From: an uncultured Collinsella sp.
GTDB taxonomy: Bacteria; Actinomycetota; Coriobacteriia; Coriobacteriales; Coriobacteriaceae
Direction: 5' to 3'
Assembly: GCA_902494605.1 (NCBI GenBank)
Contig: CABUUG010000001.1
Span: forward strand, 1-64,000
DNA: 64,000 nt
In this document: positions 18,481 to 30,182 of the stretch, piece by piece
Numbering within the stretch: position 1 is the stretch's first letter
How the letters are laid out: each line of letters starts with the position of its first letter
The notes under the pieces: model-generated
Database searches by the model: none
The model's input: only the letters and a program-made list of their open reading frames with translations
Told to the model about the DNA's origin: nothing
Program-made: the position numbers and the translations under genes

Positions 18481-18930
18481 ATGGCACAGGATATGCAGGA
18501 CGCCGGTAACGTCTCCGCCGAGCTCGACGCCATGGTGTGCGATCTGATCGGCGCGTTCTTGGACGACCTTGCCGCCGGTGAAAACCCTGGCGTGGTCGTG
18601 GCAATTGAGGACGCCGCTTCCAACCGTTATCTGGCGGCGCTCGACGAGGACGGCGAAGAGGCGTGCCTGGAGGCGGCCACCAACTTTATCTCCGAGCACA
18701 AGATGGGCCTTAAGGACGAGGGTCTGGGCCGTATCGCCCGCTATGCCATCGGCTATACCGGCTGCGTCGAGATTGACGGCGGCTACCATGACGCCCTGCT
18801 CGTGAGCTTCTTCGAAACCACGCTCGAGAGCGGTTTTTCGGCATATGTGCTGTATGAGGGCATGGGCGCCGGCGATGGTTTTATGTGGAGCGACCCTGAA
18901 CCTGCAGGTGAGGAAACCCCTCTCATCTAA
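18481..18930 (+). CDS. Hypothetical acidic cytosolic protein
   Basis: A 149-residue acidic protein without membrane segments or signal peptide. Pieces such as NPGVVVAIEDAASNRYLAALDEDGEEACLEAA and YAIGYTGCVEIDGGYHDALLVSFFE suggest a compact alpha/beta fold. I do not recognise a family. The ATG follows a GAAGG site. It is the third gene of a small set with DUF151 and the membrane protein, and precedes typA by 117 bp. Confidence 0.7.
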   Translation: MAQDMQDAGNVSAELDAMVCDLIGAFLDDLAAGENPGVVVAIEDAASNRYLAALDEDGEEACLEAATNFISEHKMGLKDEGLGRIARYAIGYTGCVEIDGGYHDALLVSFFETTLESGFSAYVLYEGMGAGDGFMWSDPEPAGEETPLI

Positions 18931-19047
18931 AATCGCTAAAATAAACGAGTTTTCGGTAAAAGGCTCAATATTCCCGCCGAGCGTTGCATTGCTGGGTGGG
19001 TCGCATACGCGTGCCGGTTGTATATAGATAGAAGATAGGGGAACTAC

Positions 19048-20886
<1,839 letters not shown>

Positions 20887-20913
20887 GCGCTGGGGCTTAT
20901 AACCGCCAATAAG

Positions 20914-20948
20914 AAAGGGCGTCGACCGCAATGGTCGGCGCCCTTTTT
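20914..20948 (+). terminator. Intrinsic terminator of typA
   Basis: AAGGGCG(T)CGACC pairs with GGTCGGCGCCCTT around a short loop, and a T-run follows. Confidence 0.85.
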
Positions 20949-20973
20949 GTGCATAGGGACTGAGCTGGTCTGC

Positions 20974-21008
20974 ACCACAACAAAGGTGCCTGGTCCCTTT
21001 GTGGTGGT
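20974..21008. repeat. Short palindrome, ACCAC...GTGGT type
   Basis: ACCACAACAAAGG and CCTTTGTGGTGGT pair with one G-T position. The arms resemble those of the 62917-62957 palindrome, which carries GGGGACAG. It lies between the convergent typA and bactofilin-like genes. Confidence 0.55.
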
Positions 21009-21014
21009 TGGCGG

Positions 21015-22160
21015 CTAAGCGGTGGGGAGTCCTGGCGTGTTAGCCGGCTGCTGCGGCTTGACGCGGGCGTTGCGCCAGATGATCTGGATAACGTAGCCGA
21101 GCATAAAGACAAAGGCTACGCCGCTGATGAAGTCACCTACGAGGGGAAGCCCCGTGAGGGCGCCTGCGATTACGCCGCCCACGGCTGCCATGGCGTAGCG
21201 GTTTTGGTTGTGTCCGACCATGCGGGAGATCGCGCACCCCGCAAAGGCACTCGACACCAACGCGATGCCGATAACGCCGCACAAGAGGGCTCCGGCAAGC
21301 GACAGACCAGCGATAGAGATAATTAGCAGTAGGACGGCGGGGACGATAGCAATCGTGCCCAGAAGACCGCTCACCCACAGGGGTATGGGGCGCTGGTGGA
21401 GCATGCCGGCGGCGCTGGCGGTCGCGCGCGGAAAGACGAGCTCGAGCAGCAGAGCGACAAAGCAGGTCGAGAGTGCCGCGGCGACGATACCGCCGATGAC
21501 ATCGTTAACGGTGGAAGTATCCTCGTTCTCGGTGCGGTCGATCTTGAGCGCGCCTACCTCGGCTCCTGCGGCACGCTCGGGGTCCTCGGAGACGTGCGCG
21601 TTCACGGTGCCGGTGATGTGGGCGTTCTTGCCCAGGATGAGCTTGTCGGCCCAAACCTCGACATCGCCCTCGACGGTGCCATCGATGGTCACCGTGTCGC
21701 CCGCAAGCGCTGCCGACTTGGTAGAGCCGCGCAGGGCAACCGTCTCGCCTATCGCGTAAAAACAGTTGGCGGTGCTGTCGGAATTGAGCACAACGTGCTG
21801 ACCGACGACCGTGACGCTGCCATCAACCGTGGTCTTGGCGATATCGATAGTGCGTGCCGCCAAGCGGACGGCGCCGCCCACCGTGCAGTCGCGGATGGAG
21901 AGGCTCTCGCCTGCTGCAATTATGTCGCGGCCGATGGACGCATCGTCCAAGTTGAGGGCCTGACCTGCCCAGTACAGGTCGCCCTCGACGCCGGACGGAT
22001 TAGAGTCGTTGTCGGTTGCAAGTACGTTGCCCGCCGTGTCCGTGCCGGCAAATGACGCCGTGGGAAGAGCGGTGAGCGCGAGCGCGATGAGCGCGAATGC
22101 CATAAGCAGGCAGCGACGCATCTTGTGTGACGGCGCCGCCGCGGTTTGATTGAAAGCCAT
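21015..22160 (-). CDS. Exported bactofilin-like (polymer-forming) protein with membrane helices
   Basis: A 381-residue protein. The signal-peptide-like start has a hydrophobic stretch at about 17-37 (LLMAFALIALALTALPTASFAG). A repetitive beta-rich region at about 60-190 has the bactofilin rhythm: GRDIIAAGESLSIRD, VGGAVRLAAR, VDGSVTVVGQ, VEGDVEVWADKLI. Four or so membrane helices follow (about 225-370). This combined layout resembles proteins annotated as polymer-forming cytoskeletal in gut Actinobacteria. The function is unknown and may be in the cell envelope. AAAGGAT precedes the ATG. An inverted GTTAGGT / ACCTAAC pair lies just upstream. Confidence 0.8.
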   Translation of the reverse strand: MAFNQTAAAPSHKMRRCLLMAFALIALALTALPTASFAGTDTAGNVLATDNDSNPSGVEGDLYWAGQALNLDDASIGRDIIAAGESLSIRDCTVGGAVRLAARTIDIAKTTVDGSVTVVGQHVVLNSDSTANCFYAIGETVALRGSTKSAALAGDTVTIDGTVEGDVEVWADKLILGKNAHITGTVNAHVSEDPERAAGAEVGALKIDRTENEDTSTVNDVIGGIVAAALSTCFVALLLELVFPRATASAAGMLHQRPIPLWVSGLLGTIAIVPAVLLLIISIAGLSLAGALLCGVIGIALVSSAFAGCAISRMVGHNQNRYAMAAVGGVIAGALTGLPLVGDFISGVAFVFMLGYVIQIIWRNARVKPQQPANTPGLPTA

Positions 22161-22173
22161 GGTTGATCCTTTT

Positions 22174-22198
22174 GTTAGGTGTTCGGCATATACCTAAC
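22174..22198. promoter_or_regulatory. Inverted repeat GTTAGGT-n11-ACCTAAC upstream of the bactofilin-like gene
   Basis: The 7-bp arms share TTAGGT / ACCTAA with the palindromes at 643 and 4147, but the arms are split by 11 bp. It could be an operator. Evidence is weak. Confidence 0.35.
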
Positions 22199-22267
22199 AG
22201 GGTACCCAACGCGCGGGCTCTCTAAAAGAACCTCTCGGTTGCATTTCGAAGGATGGGCCCGCGCCAC

Positions 22268-22957
22268 CTATTTCTTGCGGTGCAAAAAGCGTGCGATGTC
22301 TTCCTCGGTGGGGCTTTTGATGTCAAAGCGCAGCGAGAGCCAGCGCAGCCCCATGGTCACGACAACGCATACGACCAGCGCGGCGACATTGCTCATGATG
22401 CCGCTCATAACGAGACACACATAGCTTGTCGATCCGGCGATGGCGGCGATGGCATAAAAGTTAGTACGTTGGAAAATGCCCGGAACCACGCCCATAAAGC
22501 CGTCGCGCAACATGCCGCCGCCCACCGCGGTAAAAAAGCCCATCATGATGCACACCGCCGGTGCAAAGCCGTAGACCAGCGCCTTGTCCGCTCCGGTGGC
22601 GGCATAGATGCCGACCGAGATGATGTCGAGCAGGGGAATGAGTTTTTCGGGTTTGTCGACGATTGCCGGGAAAATGTAGATGATGGCTGCCGTGGCGATG
22701 GAAAGCGGCAGTGCCATCGGCTGGTTGAGGATGTAGACGTTGCCCACCTGCAGCGTCATATCGCGCAAGAGACCGCCGCCCAGACCGCAGACCACCGCGA
22801 GCGCGACCGCGCCCACCAGGTCGAGCTTGTGCTCGCGCGCAACCAGTACACCCGAGATCGATGCAGCGACAACAGCGAACATCTCGAGCCAAAACGGAAT
22901 AGCGACCATGGCATCCGATGCATGTGAGGTAATGGTCATAGCGGCGACGACGGGCAA
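22268..22957 (-). CDS. TRIC/UPF0126 family membrane protein
   Basis: A 229-residue protein with seven predicted membrane segments. Two homologous halves carry the family glycine motif: GLGGGLLRDM in the first and TAVGGGMLRDGFMG in the second. Bacterial TRIC-like proteins are trimeric cation channels, and some UPF0126 members are linked to glycine uptake. The start is uncertain. I prefer the TTG at 22957 because AAAGGA lies seven bases upstream. ATGs at 22939 and 22909 have weaker sites. Longer frames would add a non-membrane, non-conserved extension. Confidence 0.85.
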   Translation of the reverse strand: MPVVAAMTITSHASDAMVAIPFWLEMFAVVAASISGVLVAREHKLDLVGAVALAVVCGLGGGLLRDMTLQVGNVYILNQPMALPLSIATAAIIYIFPAIVDKPEKLIPLLDIISVGIYAATGADKALVYGFAPAVCIMMGFFTAVGGGMLRDGFMGVVPGIFQRTNFYAIAAIAGSTSYVCLVMSGIMSNVAALVVCVVVTMGLRWLSLRFDIKSPTEEDIARFLHRKK

Positions 22958-23135
22958 GATGGGGTCCTTTGGGTTACGGATTTTGACAATGCCCGTACAT
23001 AGTACATGTTCGGCGCCGATTGCGACCCTATTGCTCGGCAAACGGTCGGGACTGGGTACGGTCATAGGTTCCATGTTTGGGGATCCGGGTTGATGCCGAA
23101 CGCGATGGGGGCGTGGCTGAATAGGAGGGATGTCC

Positions 23136-23264
23136 AAATTTTGAGCTTTGCTCAAAATTTATCCGGTCGGCTTACGCCGACCGCGCTGCGCTAAAAACGC
23201 GCCACGGGCGCGTTTTCTTTACGCTTCGCGCCCTGGCGGGTTCGAATCCCTCCTCCTGCGCGTA
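23136..23264. repeat. Row of hairpins ending in an inverted copy of a tRNA-Ser T-arm
   Basis: Consecutive inverted repeats: AAATTTTGAG / CTCAAAATTT (23136-23160), GGTCGGC / GCCGACC (23165-23182), AAAACGCGCC / GGCGCGTTTT (23194-23216). Then 23238-23257 is an exact inverted copy of 20 bp from the T-arm and acceptor of tRNA-Ser (23326-23345). No gene fits here. This may be a pseudo-tRNA end or a scar of recombination at the tRNA. Confidence 0.7.
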
Positions 23265-23279
23265 ATTAAAATGTGCCCA

Positions 23280-23307
23280 AAAAGAAAAAAGCCCCATTGC
23301 TGGGGCT
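23280..23307 (-). terminator. Terminator of tRNA-Ser(CGA)
   Basis: Read on the minus strand, AGCCCCA / TGGGGCT (7 bp, 4-nt loop) is followed by a T-rich tail of about ten bases. Confidence 0.88.
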
Positions 23308-23319
23308 CATACCATCTAA

Positions 23320-23410
23320 TGGCGGAGGAGGAGGGATTCGAACCCTCGTGACCTTATACAGGCCAAACGGTTTTCGAGACCGCCGCATTCAACCACTCTG
23401 CCACCCCTCC
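23320..23410 (-). tRNA. tRNA-Ser(CGA)
   Basis: Acceptor GGAGGGG / CTCCTCC with one G-U pair, discriminator G and encoded CCA. The anticodon CGA is in loop TCTCGAAAA. A long variable arm, as in serine tRNAs, is present, and the T loop is TTCGAAT. Confidence 0.96.
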
Positions 23411-23417
23411 GCGTGGG

Positions 23418-23449
23418 GTAAAAACAAAGCAGGCTCGAAGGCCTGCTTT
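23418..23449 (-). terminator. Terminator of tRNA-Ser(GGA)
   Basis: The 9-bp stem AAAGCAGGC / GCCTGCTTT with a 6-nt loop, followed on the minus strand by GTTTTTACC. Confidence 0.85.
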
Positions 23450-23458
23450 GGAATTAAC

Positions 23459-23549
23459 TGGCGGAGAGTCAGGGATTTGAACCCTGGAGACGCTTTTGAC
23501 GCCTACACGATTTCCAATCGTGCTCCTTCGGCCACTCGGACAACTCTCC
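23459..23549 (-). tRNA. tRNA-Ser(GGA)
   Basis: Acceptor GGAGAGT / ACTCTCC, discriminator G, encoded CCA. The anticodon GGA sits in loop TTGGAAA on the CACGAT / ATCGTG stem. A long variable arm and a TTCAAAT T loop are present. Confidence 0.96.
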
Positions 23550-24053
23550 GTTAAATGCGAAAGTCAGTATACACGAGGAATCGCAAAGTGCAAACAGAAA
23601 AGTTGGCATTTTTTAAAACGCTTGGCTGCGCTTGTTGTTGCAGTGGGGTTTGAGGTGCCAAAAAACGGCTTCCGACCAGCGTGGTTGATTAACTCAATTG
23701 TTCAAAAGGGGTATTCATAAGCGACTTGGCAATGAATTTAAAAATCTTTGGGTGGTGCTGTGGACCACTGGTATGCATTTTGCGACCACGGCCTTGTGCC
23801 CGTTGACCTGCGGCTTGGCTCAGCTTGTCCCCGCGGCGTCGTATCTTGTCCACAAATCCGTCAAGCTCTTGGTCGGCATTTGGTTGGAATGCGCATGAAA
23901 CGTTGTGCGAGCATTGGCATATGTGGAGGTCATGAGGTTGTAGCTGCATATTCTTGCGGCCTGGGAGGTTGAAAGATATTATTACCAAGTCTTTTCCTGC
24001 TTCAGGCGCACCTTCACGACCTGAAGCCACATTTGCCCAGAGGAGGTGACAAT
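23550..24053. other. 504-bp stretch without a recognisable gene upstream of rpsF
   Basis: It should hold promoters for tRNA-Ser (leftward) and rpsF (rightward). Close to rpsF a hairpin TTCAGG ... CCTGAA (about 24001-24025) precedes the AGAGGAGG ribosome-binding site and may be a leader structure. The middle part is lower in G+C than its surroundings and contains no frame with protein-like features that I can support. Confidence 0.5.
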
Positions 24054-24347
24054 ATGAAGGCTTATGAACTGCTGTTCTTTGTTGACCCGTCGCTCGACCC
24101 CGAGACTCGTCTCGCTGTTATGAAGCGTATCGATACCACGATCGCTGAGGGCGCTGGCAAGGTTGACTCCGTTGACGAGTGGGGCAAGCGCAAGCTCGCC
24201 TACGAGATCAACGACCTCACCGATGGTGACTACACCCTCATCAACTTCCACGCAGATCCTACCCAGATCGCCGAGCTTGATCGCGTCCTGCGCATCACCG
24301 ACGCTGTGGTCCGCCACATGATCGTCCGTCGCGACGACCAGGAGTAA
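24054..24347 (+). CDS. rpsF: Ribosomal protein bS6
   Basis: A 97-residue protein, MKAYELLFFVDPSLDPE..., with the S6 patterns GKRKLAYEIN and YTLINFHADP and the C-terminal RHMIVRRD. It binds 16S rRNA next to bS18. The start is the ATG at 24054, five bases after AGGAGGTG. It is first in the standard rpsF-ssb-rpsR-rplI cluster. Confidence 0.97.
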   Translation: MKAYELLFFVDPSLDPETRLAVMKRIDTTIAEGAGKVDSVDEWGKRKLAYEINDLTDGDYTLINFHADPTQIAELDRVLRITDAVVRHMIVRRDDQE

Positions 24348-24395
24348 GACTGTCGTTTTGGACTGGGCTTGTGCCCCAAGAGGAAGTAGTGAGTT

Positions 24396-24848
24396 ATGAG
24401 CATCAATCGAGTGAACATCACCGGTAACCTCACCCGCGATCCCGAGCTGCGCGCCACCGCCGGCGGAACCCAGGTTCTGTCCTTTGGCGTCGCCGTGAAC
24501 GATCGTCGCCGCAACGCGCAGACTGGCGAGTGGGAGGACTATCCCAACTTTGTCGACTGCACTATGTTCGGCACCCGCGCCGAGGCCGTGAGCCGTTTCC
24601 TGGCAAAGGGAAACAAGGTCGCGATCGAGGGCAAGCTGCGCTACAGCTCTTGGGAGCGCGACGGCCAGCGCCGGAGCAAGCTTGAGGTCATCGTCGATGA
24701 GATCGAGTTTATGAGCTCCCGTGGTGGCCAGGGTGGCTACGACCAGGGCGGTTACGCCCCCGCAGCTCCCGCGCCCGCAGCACGTCCTGCCGCGCCGGTG
24801 GCTACGCCGCCCGCGGTCGACGTCTACGATGAGGACATCCCGTTCTAA
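24396..24848 (+). CDS. ssb: Single-stranded DNA-binding protein
   Basis: A 150-residue SSB. The OB fold begins MSINRVNITGNLTRDPELR and contains FVDCTMFGTRAEAVSRFLAKG and YSSWERDGQRRSKLEV. A Gly/Ala/Pro linker leads to the acidic tip DEDIPF, which recruits partner proteins. Its place between rpsF and rpsR is standard. Confidence 0.97.
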   Translation: MSINRVNITGNLTRDPELRATAGGTQVLSFGVAVNDRRRNAQTGEWEDYPNFVDCTMFGTRAEAVSRFLAKGNKVAIEGKLRYSSWERDGQRRSKLEVIVDEIEFMSSRGGQGGYDQGGYAPAAPAPAARPAAPVATPPAVDVYDEDIPF

Positions 24849-24920
24849 GGGTTGTTCACCTATTTTTGAGTGAGAGGCGGCTTCGGTTCGCCGAAGTTGC
24901 CAAATGAAAGGTATTTTGAC

Positions 24921-25187
24921 ATGGCTAATGATTTTTCTGCACGTCAGCCGCGTCGTAAGTACTGCCAGTTCTGCAAGGAGAACACTGAGTTCATCGACTA
25001 TAAGGACACTCAGCTTCTCCGTAAGTACATGACCGATCGTGGCAAGATTAAGCCCCGTCGCGTCACTGGCGCTTGCACGCAGCATCAGCATGACATCGCC
25101 AACGCCATCAAGCGCGCCCGCGAGATGGCTCTCCTGCCGTACACCGTCCCCGTGGTTTCCTCTCGTGGCAACCGCGACCGCGGCTAA
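24921..25187 (+). CDS. rpsR: Ribosomal protein bS18
   Basis: An 88-residue protein containing [26 protein letters not shown] and the hallmark [11 protein letters not shown]. It has two N-terminal cysteines (CxxC), consistent with a zinc-type S18, although the full four-Cys set is not present. It starts at ATG 24921 with AAAGG upstream. Confidence 0.96.
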   Translation: MANDFSARQPRRKYCQFCKENTEFIDYKDTQLLRKYMTDRGKIKPRRVTGACTQHQHDIANAIKRAREMALLPYTVPVVSSRGNRDRG

Positions 25188-25202
25188 GAAGGGAGACGCA
25201 TC

Positions 25203-25742
25203 ATGAAGGTTATTCTTCTCGATGAGATCAAGGGCAAGGGCGGCGAGGGTGACGTCGTAGAGGTCGCTCAGGGTTACGCTGAGAACTTCCTGTTCCCCAA
25301 GAAGCTCGCTGTTGCCGCCACCAAGGGCAACCTCAAGCAGCTTGACGAGCGTCGCAACAACATCGCCAAGCGCGAGGCCGTCCGTCTGGCTACCGCCAAC
25401 GAGACCAAGGCTGCCTTCGAGGGCAAGACGGTCACCGTTGACGTCAAGGTCGGCGACGAGGGCATCCTCTTTGGCTCCGTTACCGCCGCTATGATCGCTG
25501 ACGCCATCAAGGCTCAGCTCGGTATGGACATCGACCGCAAGCGCGTCGAGCTCGGTAAGCCCATCAAGGTTGCCGGTGCCCACACCGTTGCCATCTCGCT
25601 GTACCGCGAGATCAAGGCCGAGGTTGTCGTTCTCGTCGGCGTTACCGCCGAGGAGCTCGCTGCCGAGGCTGAGGTCGAGGAGGCCGCTGAGGTCGCCGAG
25701 GCCGAGACCGCCGAGGTCGAGACTGAGGCTGCTGCCGAGTAG
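25203..25742 (+). CDS. rplI: Ribosomal protein bL9 with acidic tail
   Basis: A 179-residue protein. The N-terminal RNA-binding domain has VILLDEIKGKGGEGDVVEVAQGYAENFL. The central helix and C-terminal domain (GSVTAAMIADAI, HTVAISLYREI) follow. The last 30 or so residues are almost only Ala, Glu and Val, an extension beyond the usual length of about 150. GAAGGGAG precedes the start. Confidence 0.96.
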   Translation: MKVILLDEIKGKGGEGDVVEVAQGYAENFLFPKKLAVAATKGNLKQLDERRNNIAKREAVRLATANETKAAFEGKTVTVDVKVGDEGILFGSVTAAMIADAIKAQLGMDIDRKRVELGKPIKVAGAHTVAISLYREIKAEVVVLVGVTAEELAAEAEVEEAAEVAEAETAEVETEAAAE

Positions 25743-25774
25743 CATTTGCTGCAACGCAACAATCTTGTTCTAAG

Positions 25775-25812
25775 AAGGGCGCTCTGGGAAACCAGGGCGC
25801 CCTTTTGTTTTT
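25775..25812 (+). terminator. Intrinsic terminator after rplI
   Basis: AAGGGCGCTCTGG pairs with CCAGGGCGCCCTT (one G-T pair) around GAAA, followed by TTGTTTTTT. Confidence 0.92.
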
Positions 25813-25966
25813 TGCGCTGAGTGAGTGTCATGGTGAACGTTGCGTCGAAGTCCTGTGTACAGGACCGTTCATCCGTTTGGTTCGGTGATGATTGGCCGCG
25901 TGCGGCGCGTTTTGGGACCGTGGCTGATACTATGGATGCTCGCAAGCGATATGAATGAGGATGCTC

Positions 25967-27358
25967 ATGGCATATGACGATAGGGAGACCGGGCTGACGG
26001 TTGAGGACCGCGGCTCAAAGTTGGGTCTTCCCCAAAACCAAGATGCAGAGGCCAATGTACTGGCCGCTATGCTGCTATCGCCCGAGGTGGTCGAAGAGGC
26101 CCAGGTCGAGCTGCAGCCCGATGACTTCTACCGGCCCATTCATAAGACCATCTATACCGCGATGGTCGATATGTACAACAGCCGCATTCCCATCGACTCC
26201 ATCTCGCTGATCGATTACCTGCGAAGCATCAACAAGCTCGATGCCGTGGGCGGCGAAGCGTACATTTTGGAGTTGATGGGTCAGACCCTGTCGCTCGTCA
26301 ACTGGCAGCACCATGCCGCCATCGTTCGCCGCGATTCGATGCTGCGTGAGCTGATCGGCGCCACCAACGAGATCAACGCGCTGGCATATAACGCCCCCAC
26401 CGACACCAAAGAGGTCGTGGAGCTAGCCGAGAGCAAGCTGCTCAAGGTTACGGCGCGCGAGGTCAAGTCGAGCTACAAGACGCTGACCGAGTTTATGGTC
26501 GAGGCCTATAATGAGGCCGAGGAAGTGTGCCAGGCCGGTGGCCAGGCTGCGGGCGTGCCCACGGGCTTCCCGTCGCTCGACCGCATGCTCATGGGCTTCC
26601 GCGAGGGTCAGCTCATCATCATCGGCGCCCGTCCTGCTGTAGGTAAGACGTCGTTCGCTCTGAACCTGGCGCTCAACGCTGCCGCTGCTGGTTATACCGT
26701 CGGCTTCTTCTCGCTGGAGATGTCGGGTAAGGAAATTGCCCAGCGTCTGATTTGCGCCTATGCCATGATCTCGATCAGTGACTTCCGCATGGGTCGCATT
26801 AGCCCCGAGCAGTGGGCCAATATCAACGAGGCCACGCAGACCTTGTCCAAGCTCGATATTCTGATTGACGATACGCCCGGCACCACAGTGACCGAGATTC
26901 GCGCCAAGAGCCGCCGCATGCTCCATAACAAGGAGAAGGCAATCATCATCCTGGACTACCTGCAGCTGGTGAGTCCTCCGCCGGGACGCCGCTCCGAGAG
27001 CCGTACCGTCGAGGTTTCGGAGATGTCGCGTGGTCTGAAGATCATGGCCAAGGAGCTCAAGATTCCGCTCATCGCGCTGTCGCAGCTCTCGCGTCAGGTC
27101 GAATCCCGTACCGGCAAGCGCCCACAGCTTTCCGACCTTCGTGAATCGGGCTCTATCGAGCAGGACGCCGATATCGTTATGTTCTTGGACCGCTCCGCCG
27201 ACGAGGCCGAAGCCTCGCGCGACGATCGACCCGACGAGGGCGTTACGCGTATCGTCGTGGCCAAGAACCGTTCGGGCCCGATCGGCGACGTCGACCTGAT
27301 GTTCCTGCCGGCATCCACCAAGTTCTATGAGCTTGATGGGGCACATGCCGAGGAGTAG
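25967..27358 (+). CDS. dnaB: Replicative DNA helicase DnaB
   Basis: A 463-residue RecA-fold helicase. The N-terminal domain begins PQNQDAEANVLAAMLLSPEV. Walker A is GARPAVGKTSFALN (about 219-232), Walker B is AIIILDYLQLV, and the DnaB motif LSQLSRQVESR and arginine finger region ESGSIEQDAD follow. It unwinds DNA at the fork. The start is the ATG at 25967, with GAGG six bases upstream. ATGs at 25955 and 25961 overlap that site. The loader may be the DUF721 protein at 11.6 kb. Confidence 0.96.
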   Translation: MAYDDRETGLTVEDRGSKLGLPQNQDAEANVLAAMLLSPEVVEEAQVELQPDDFYRPIHKTIYTAMVDMYNSRIPIDSISLIDYLRSINKLDAVGGEAYILELMGQTLSLVNWQHHAAIVRRDSMLRELIGATNEINALAYNAPTDTKEVVELAESKLLKVTAREVKSSYKTLTEFMVEAYNEAEEVCQAGGQAAGVPTGFPSLDRMLMGFREGQLIIIGARPAVGKTSFALNLALNAAAAGYTVGFFSLEMSGKEIAQRLICAYAMISISDFRMGRISPEQWANINEATQTLSKLDILIDDTPGTTVTEIRAKSRRMLHNKEKAIIILDYLQLVSPPPGRRSESRTVEVSEMSRGLKIMAKELKIPLIALSQLSRQVESRTGKRPQLSDLRESGSIEQDADIVMFLDRSADEAEASRDDRPDEGVTRIVVAKNRSGPIGDVDLMFLPASTKFYELDGAHAEE

Positions 27359-27442
27359 GACAGGCACCCGTTGCACGGGTATACTGGGAATGTTTTGTGC
27401 TTCTGCGTGCCGGCGTGGCGCGTAGACAGTCCATGAATGTAA

Positions 27443-28738
<1,296 letters not shown>

Positions 28739-28760
28739 TCGGGACTATTTGGTTATTGCG

Positions 28761-28806
28761 ATATACCCCTTTGCAGCCCGGACGGGCGGCCGAGGGGTAT
28801 ATTTGC
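28761..28806 (+). terminator. Probable terminator of purA
   Basis: The 10-bp arms ATATACCCCT / AGGGGTATAT enclose a GC-rich inner hairpin, but the T-tail (TTTGCTT) is weak. Confidence 0.6.
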
Positions 28807-28856
28807 TTGCAAAGGGCTCGCGCGGAGCGGGCCGTTCATCCATAGAGGAGGCACCC

Positions 28857-30161
28857 TTGAAGGCGGACACTCAAACCATCGACATCCTGTTGTTGGGCAG
28901 CGGCGGCCGCGAGCATGCTTTGGCAGCTAAGCTCGCAGCATCACCGCGCGCCGGCAAGCTCTACATCGCGCCGGGTAACGGCGGCACTGCGAGCTGCGGC
29001 GAGAACGTTGTTCTCGACGACTGCGATCCTGCGGCCGTGGCGGCGTTTGCGCAGAGCCACGGATGCGGACTCGTGGTGATTGGCCCCGAGGCTCCGCTCG
29101 TGGCGGGCGTGGCCGACGCCGTGCGCGCGGCGGGTATTCCCTGCTTTGGCCCGGGTGCCGAGGGCGCCCAGATGGAGGGCTCCAAGCTGTTCTCCAAGCA
29201 GCTCATGGAGCGTGCCGATATCCCGACGGCAGCCTACGGCTCGTTTACCGACGAGGCTTCGGCTCTTGCCTATGTGCGTGAGCAGGGCGCTCCGCTGGTC
29301 GTCAAGGCTGACGGCCTGGCCGCAGGCAAGGGCGTTATCGTGGCGACTGAGCTCGAGCAGGCCGAAGAGGCCGTGCGCGAGTGTTTTGGCGGCACCTTTG
29401 GCGATGCCGGCAATACCGTGGTCATCGAGGAGATGCTCGTTGGTCCTGAGTGCTCGCTGCTGGCCTTTACCGACGGCAAGACCGTGCGCCCCATGGCCAC
29501 TTCGCAGGACCACAAGCGTGCGCTCGAGGGCGACAAGGGTCCCAACACCGGTGGCATGGGCGTTTACAGCCCGGTGCCCATCGTGACTGACGAGGAGCAC
29601 GCCACGATGGTGGCGGTCATGGAGCAGACCGTGGCCGAGCTCGCTGCCGAGGGCATCGACTACCGCGGCTGCCTGTATGGCGGCTTTATGCTCACCCCCG
29701 CCGGCCCCAAGGTGCTGGAGTTCAACGCCCGCTTTGGCGACCCCGAGACGCAGGTCGTGCTGCCGCGCCTCAAGAACGACCTGGTCGAGGTTATGCTCGC
29801 CTGCGCCAACTGCGAGCTTGATCAGATTGAGCTCGACTGGCGTGACGAGTGGGCCGTGGCTGTTGTTCTGACGAGCGCGGGCTATCCCGGCAGCTACGAG
29901 AAGGGCAAAGTCATCACCGGCATCGCCGACGCCGAGGCCATGGAGAACGTGACCGTGTACCATGCCGGCACCGCCGTGGTGGACGGCCGGCTCGTGACCA
30001 ACGGCGGCCGTGTGCTTGCCGTGACCGCGCTGGGCGATACGTTTGAGAACGCCCGCAACCTTGCCTACGAGGCCTGCGAGAAGATTGATTTTGAGGGCAA
30101 GACCCTGCGTCACGACATCGGCCTGCGCGCGCTGCGCGGCCGCGACGCCTGGGATGCCTAA
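28857..30161 (+). CDS. purD: Phosphoribosylamine-glycine ligase
   Basis: A 434-residue ATP-grasp enzyme of purine synthesis. It begins with a [19 protein letters not shown]ossmann motif. It contains [16 protein letters not shown] and the ATP-grasp segments [15 protein letters not shown] and [29 protein letters not shown] is the PurD signature. The start is a TTG at 28857, six bases after AGAGGAGG; upstream frames have no ribosome site. It joins the Nudix gene after a short gap. Confidence 0.96.
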   Translation: MKADTQTIDILLLGSGGREHALAAKLAASPRAGKLYIAPGNGGTASCGENVVLDDCDPAAVAAFAQSHGCGLVVIGPEAPLVAGVADAVRAAGIPCFGPGAEGAQMEGSKLFSKQLMERADIPTAAYGSFTDEASALAYVREQGAPLVVKADGLAAGKGVIVATELEQAEEAVRECFGGTFGDAGNTVVIEEMLVGPECSLLAFTDGKTVRPMATSQDHKRALEGDKGPNTGGMGVYSPVPIVTDEEHATMVAVMEQTVAELAAEGIDYRGCLYGGFMLTPAGPKVLEFNARFGDPETQVVLPRLKNDLVEVMLACANCELDQIELDWRDEWAVAVVLTSAGYPGSYEKGKVITGIADAEAMENVTVYHAGTAVVDGRLVTNGGRVLAVTALGDTFENARNLAYEACEKIDFEGKTLRHDIGLRALRGRDAWDA

Positions 30162-30182
30162 AATCCGAGAGGAATGAGACGG

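Noticed and set aside
23234..23264. A fourth tRNA gene on the plus strand
   Set aside because: Only the T-arm and part of an acceptor strand are present; there is no D-arm or anticodon arm upstream.
23689..24030. 113-residue minus-strand frame upstream of rpsF
   Set aside because: No recognisable motif, no ribosome-binding site and odd composition. It lies in the leader and promoter region of rpsF.
24001..24050. rpsF leader hairpin as the known S6:S18-binding RNA motif
   Set aside because: A hairpin is present, but the conserved CCG-bearing internal loop of that motif is not clearly seen.
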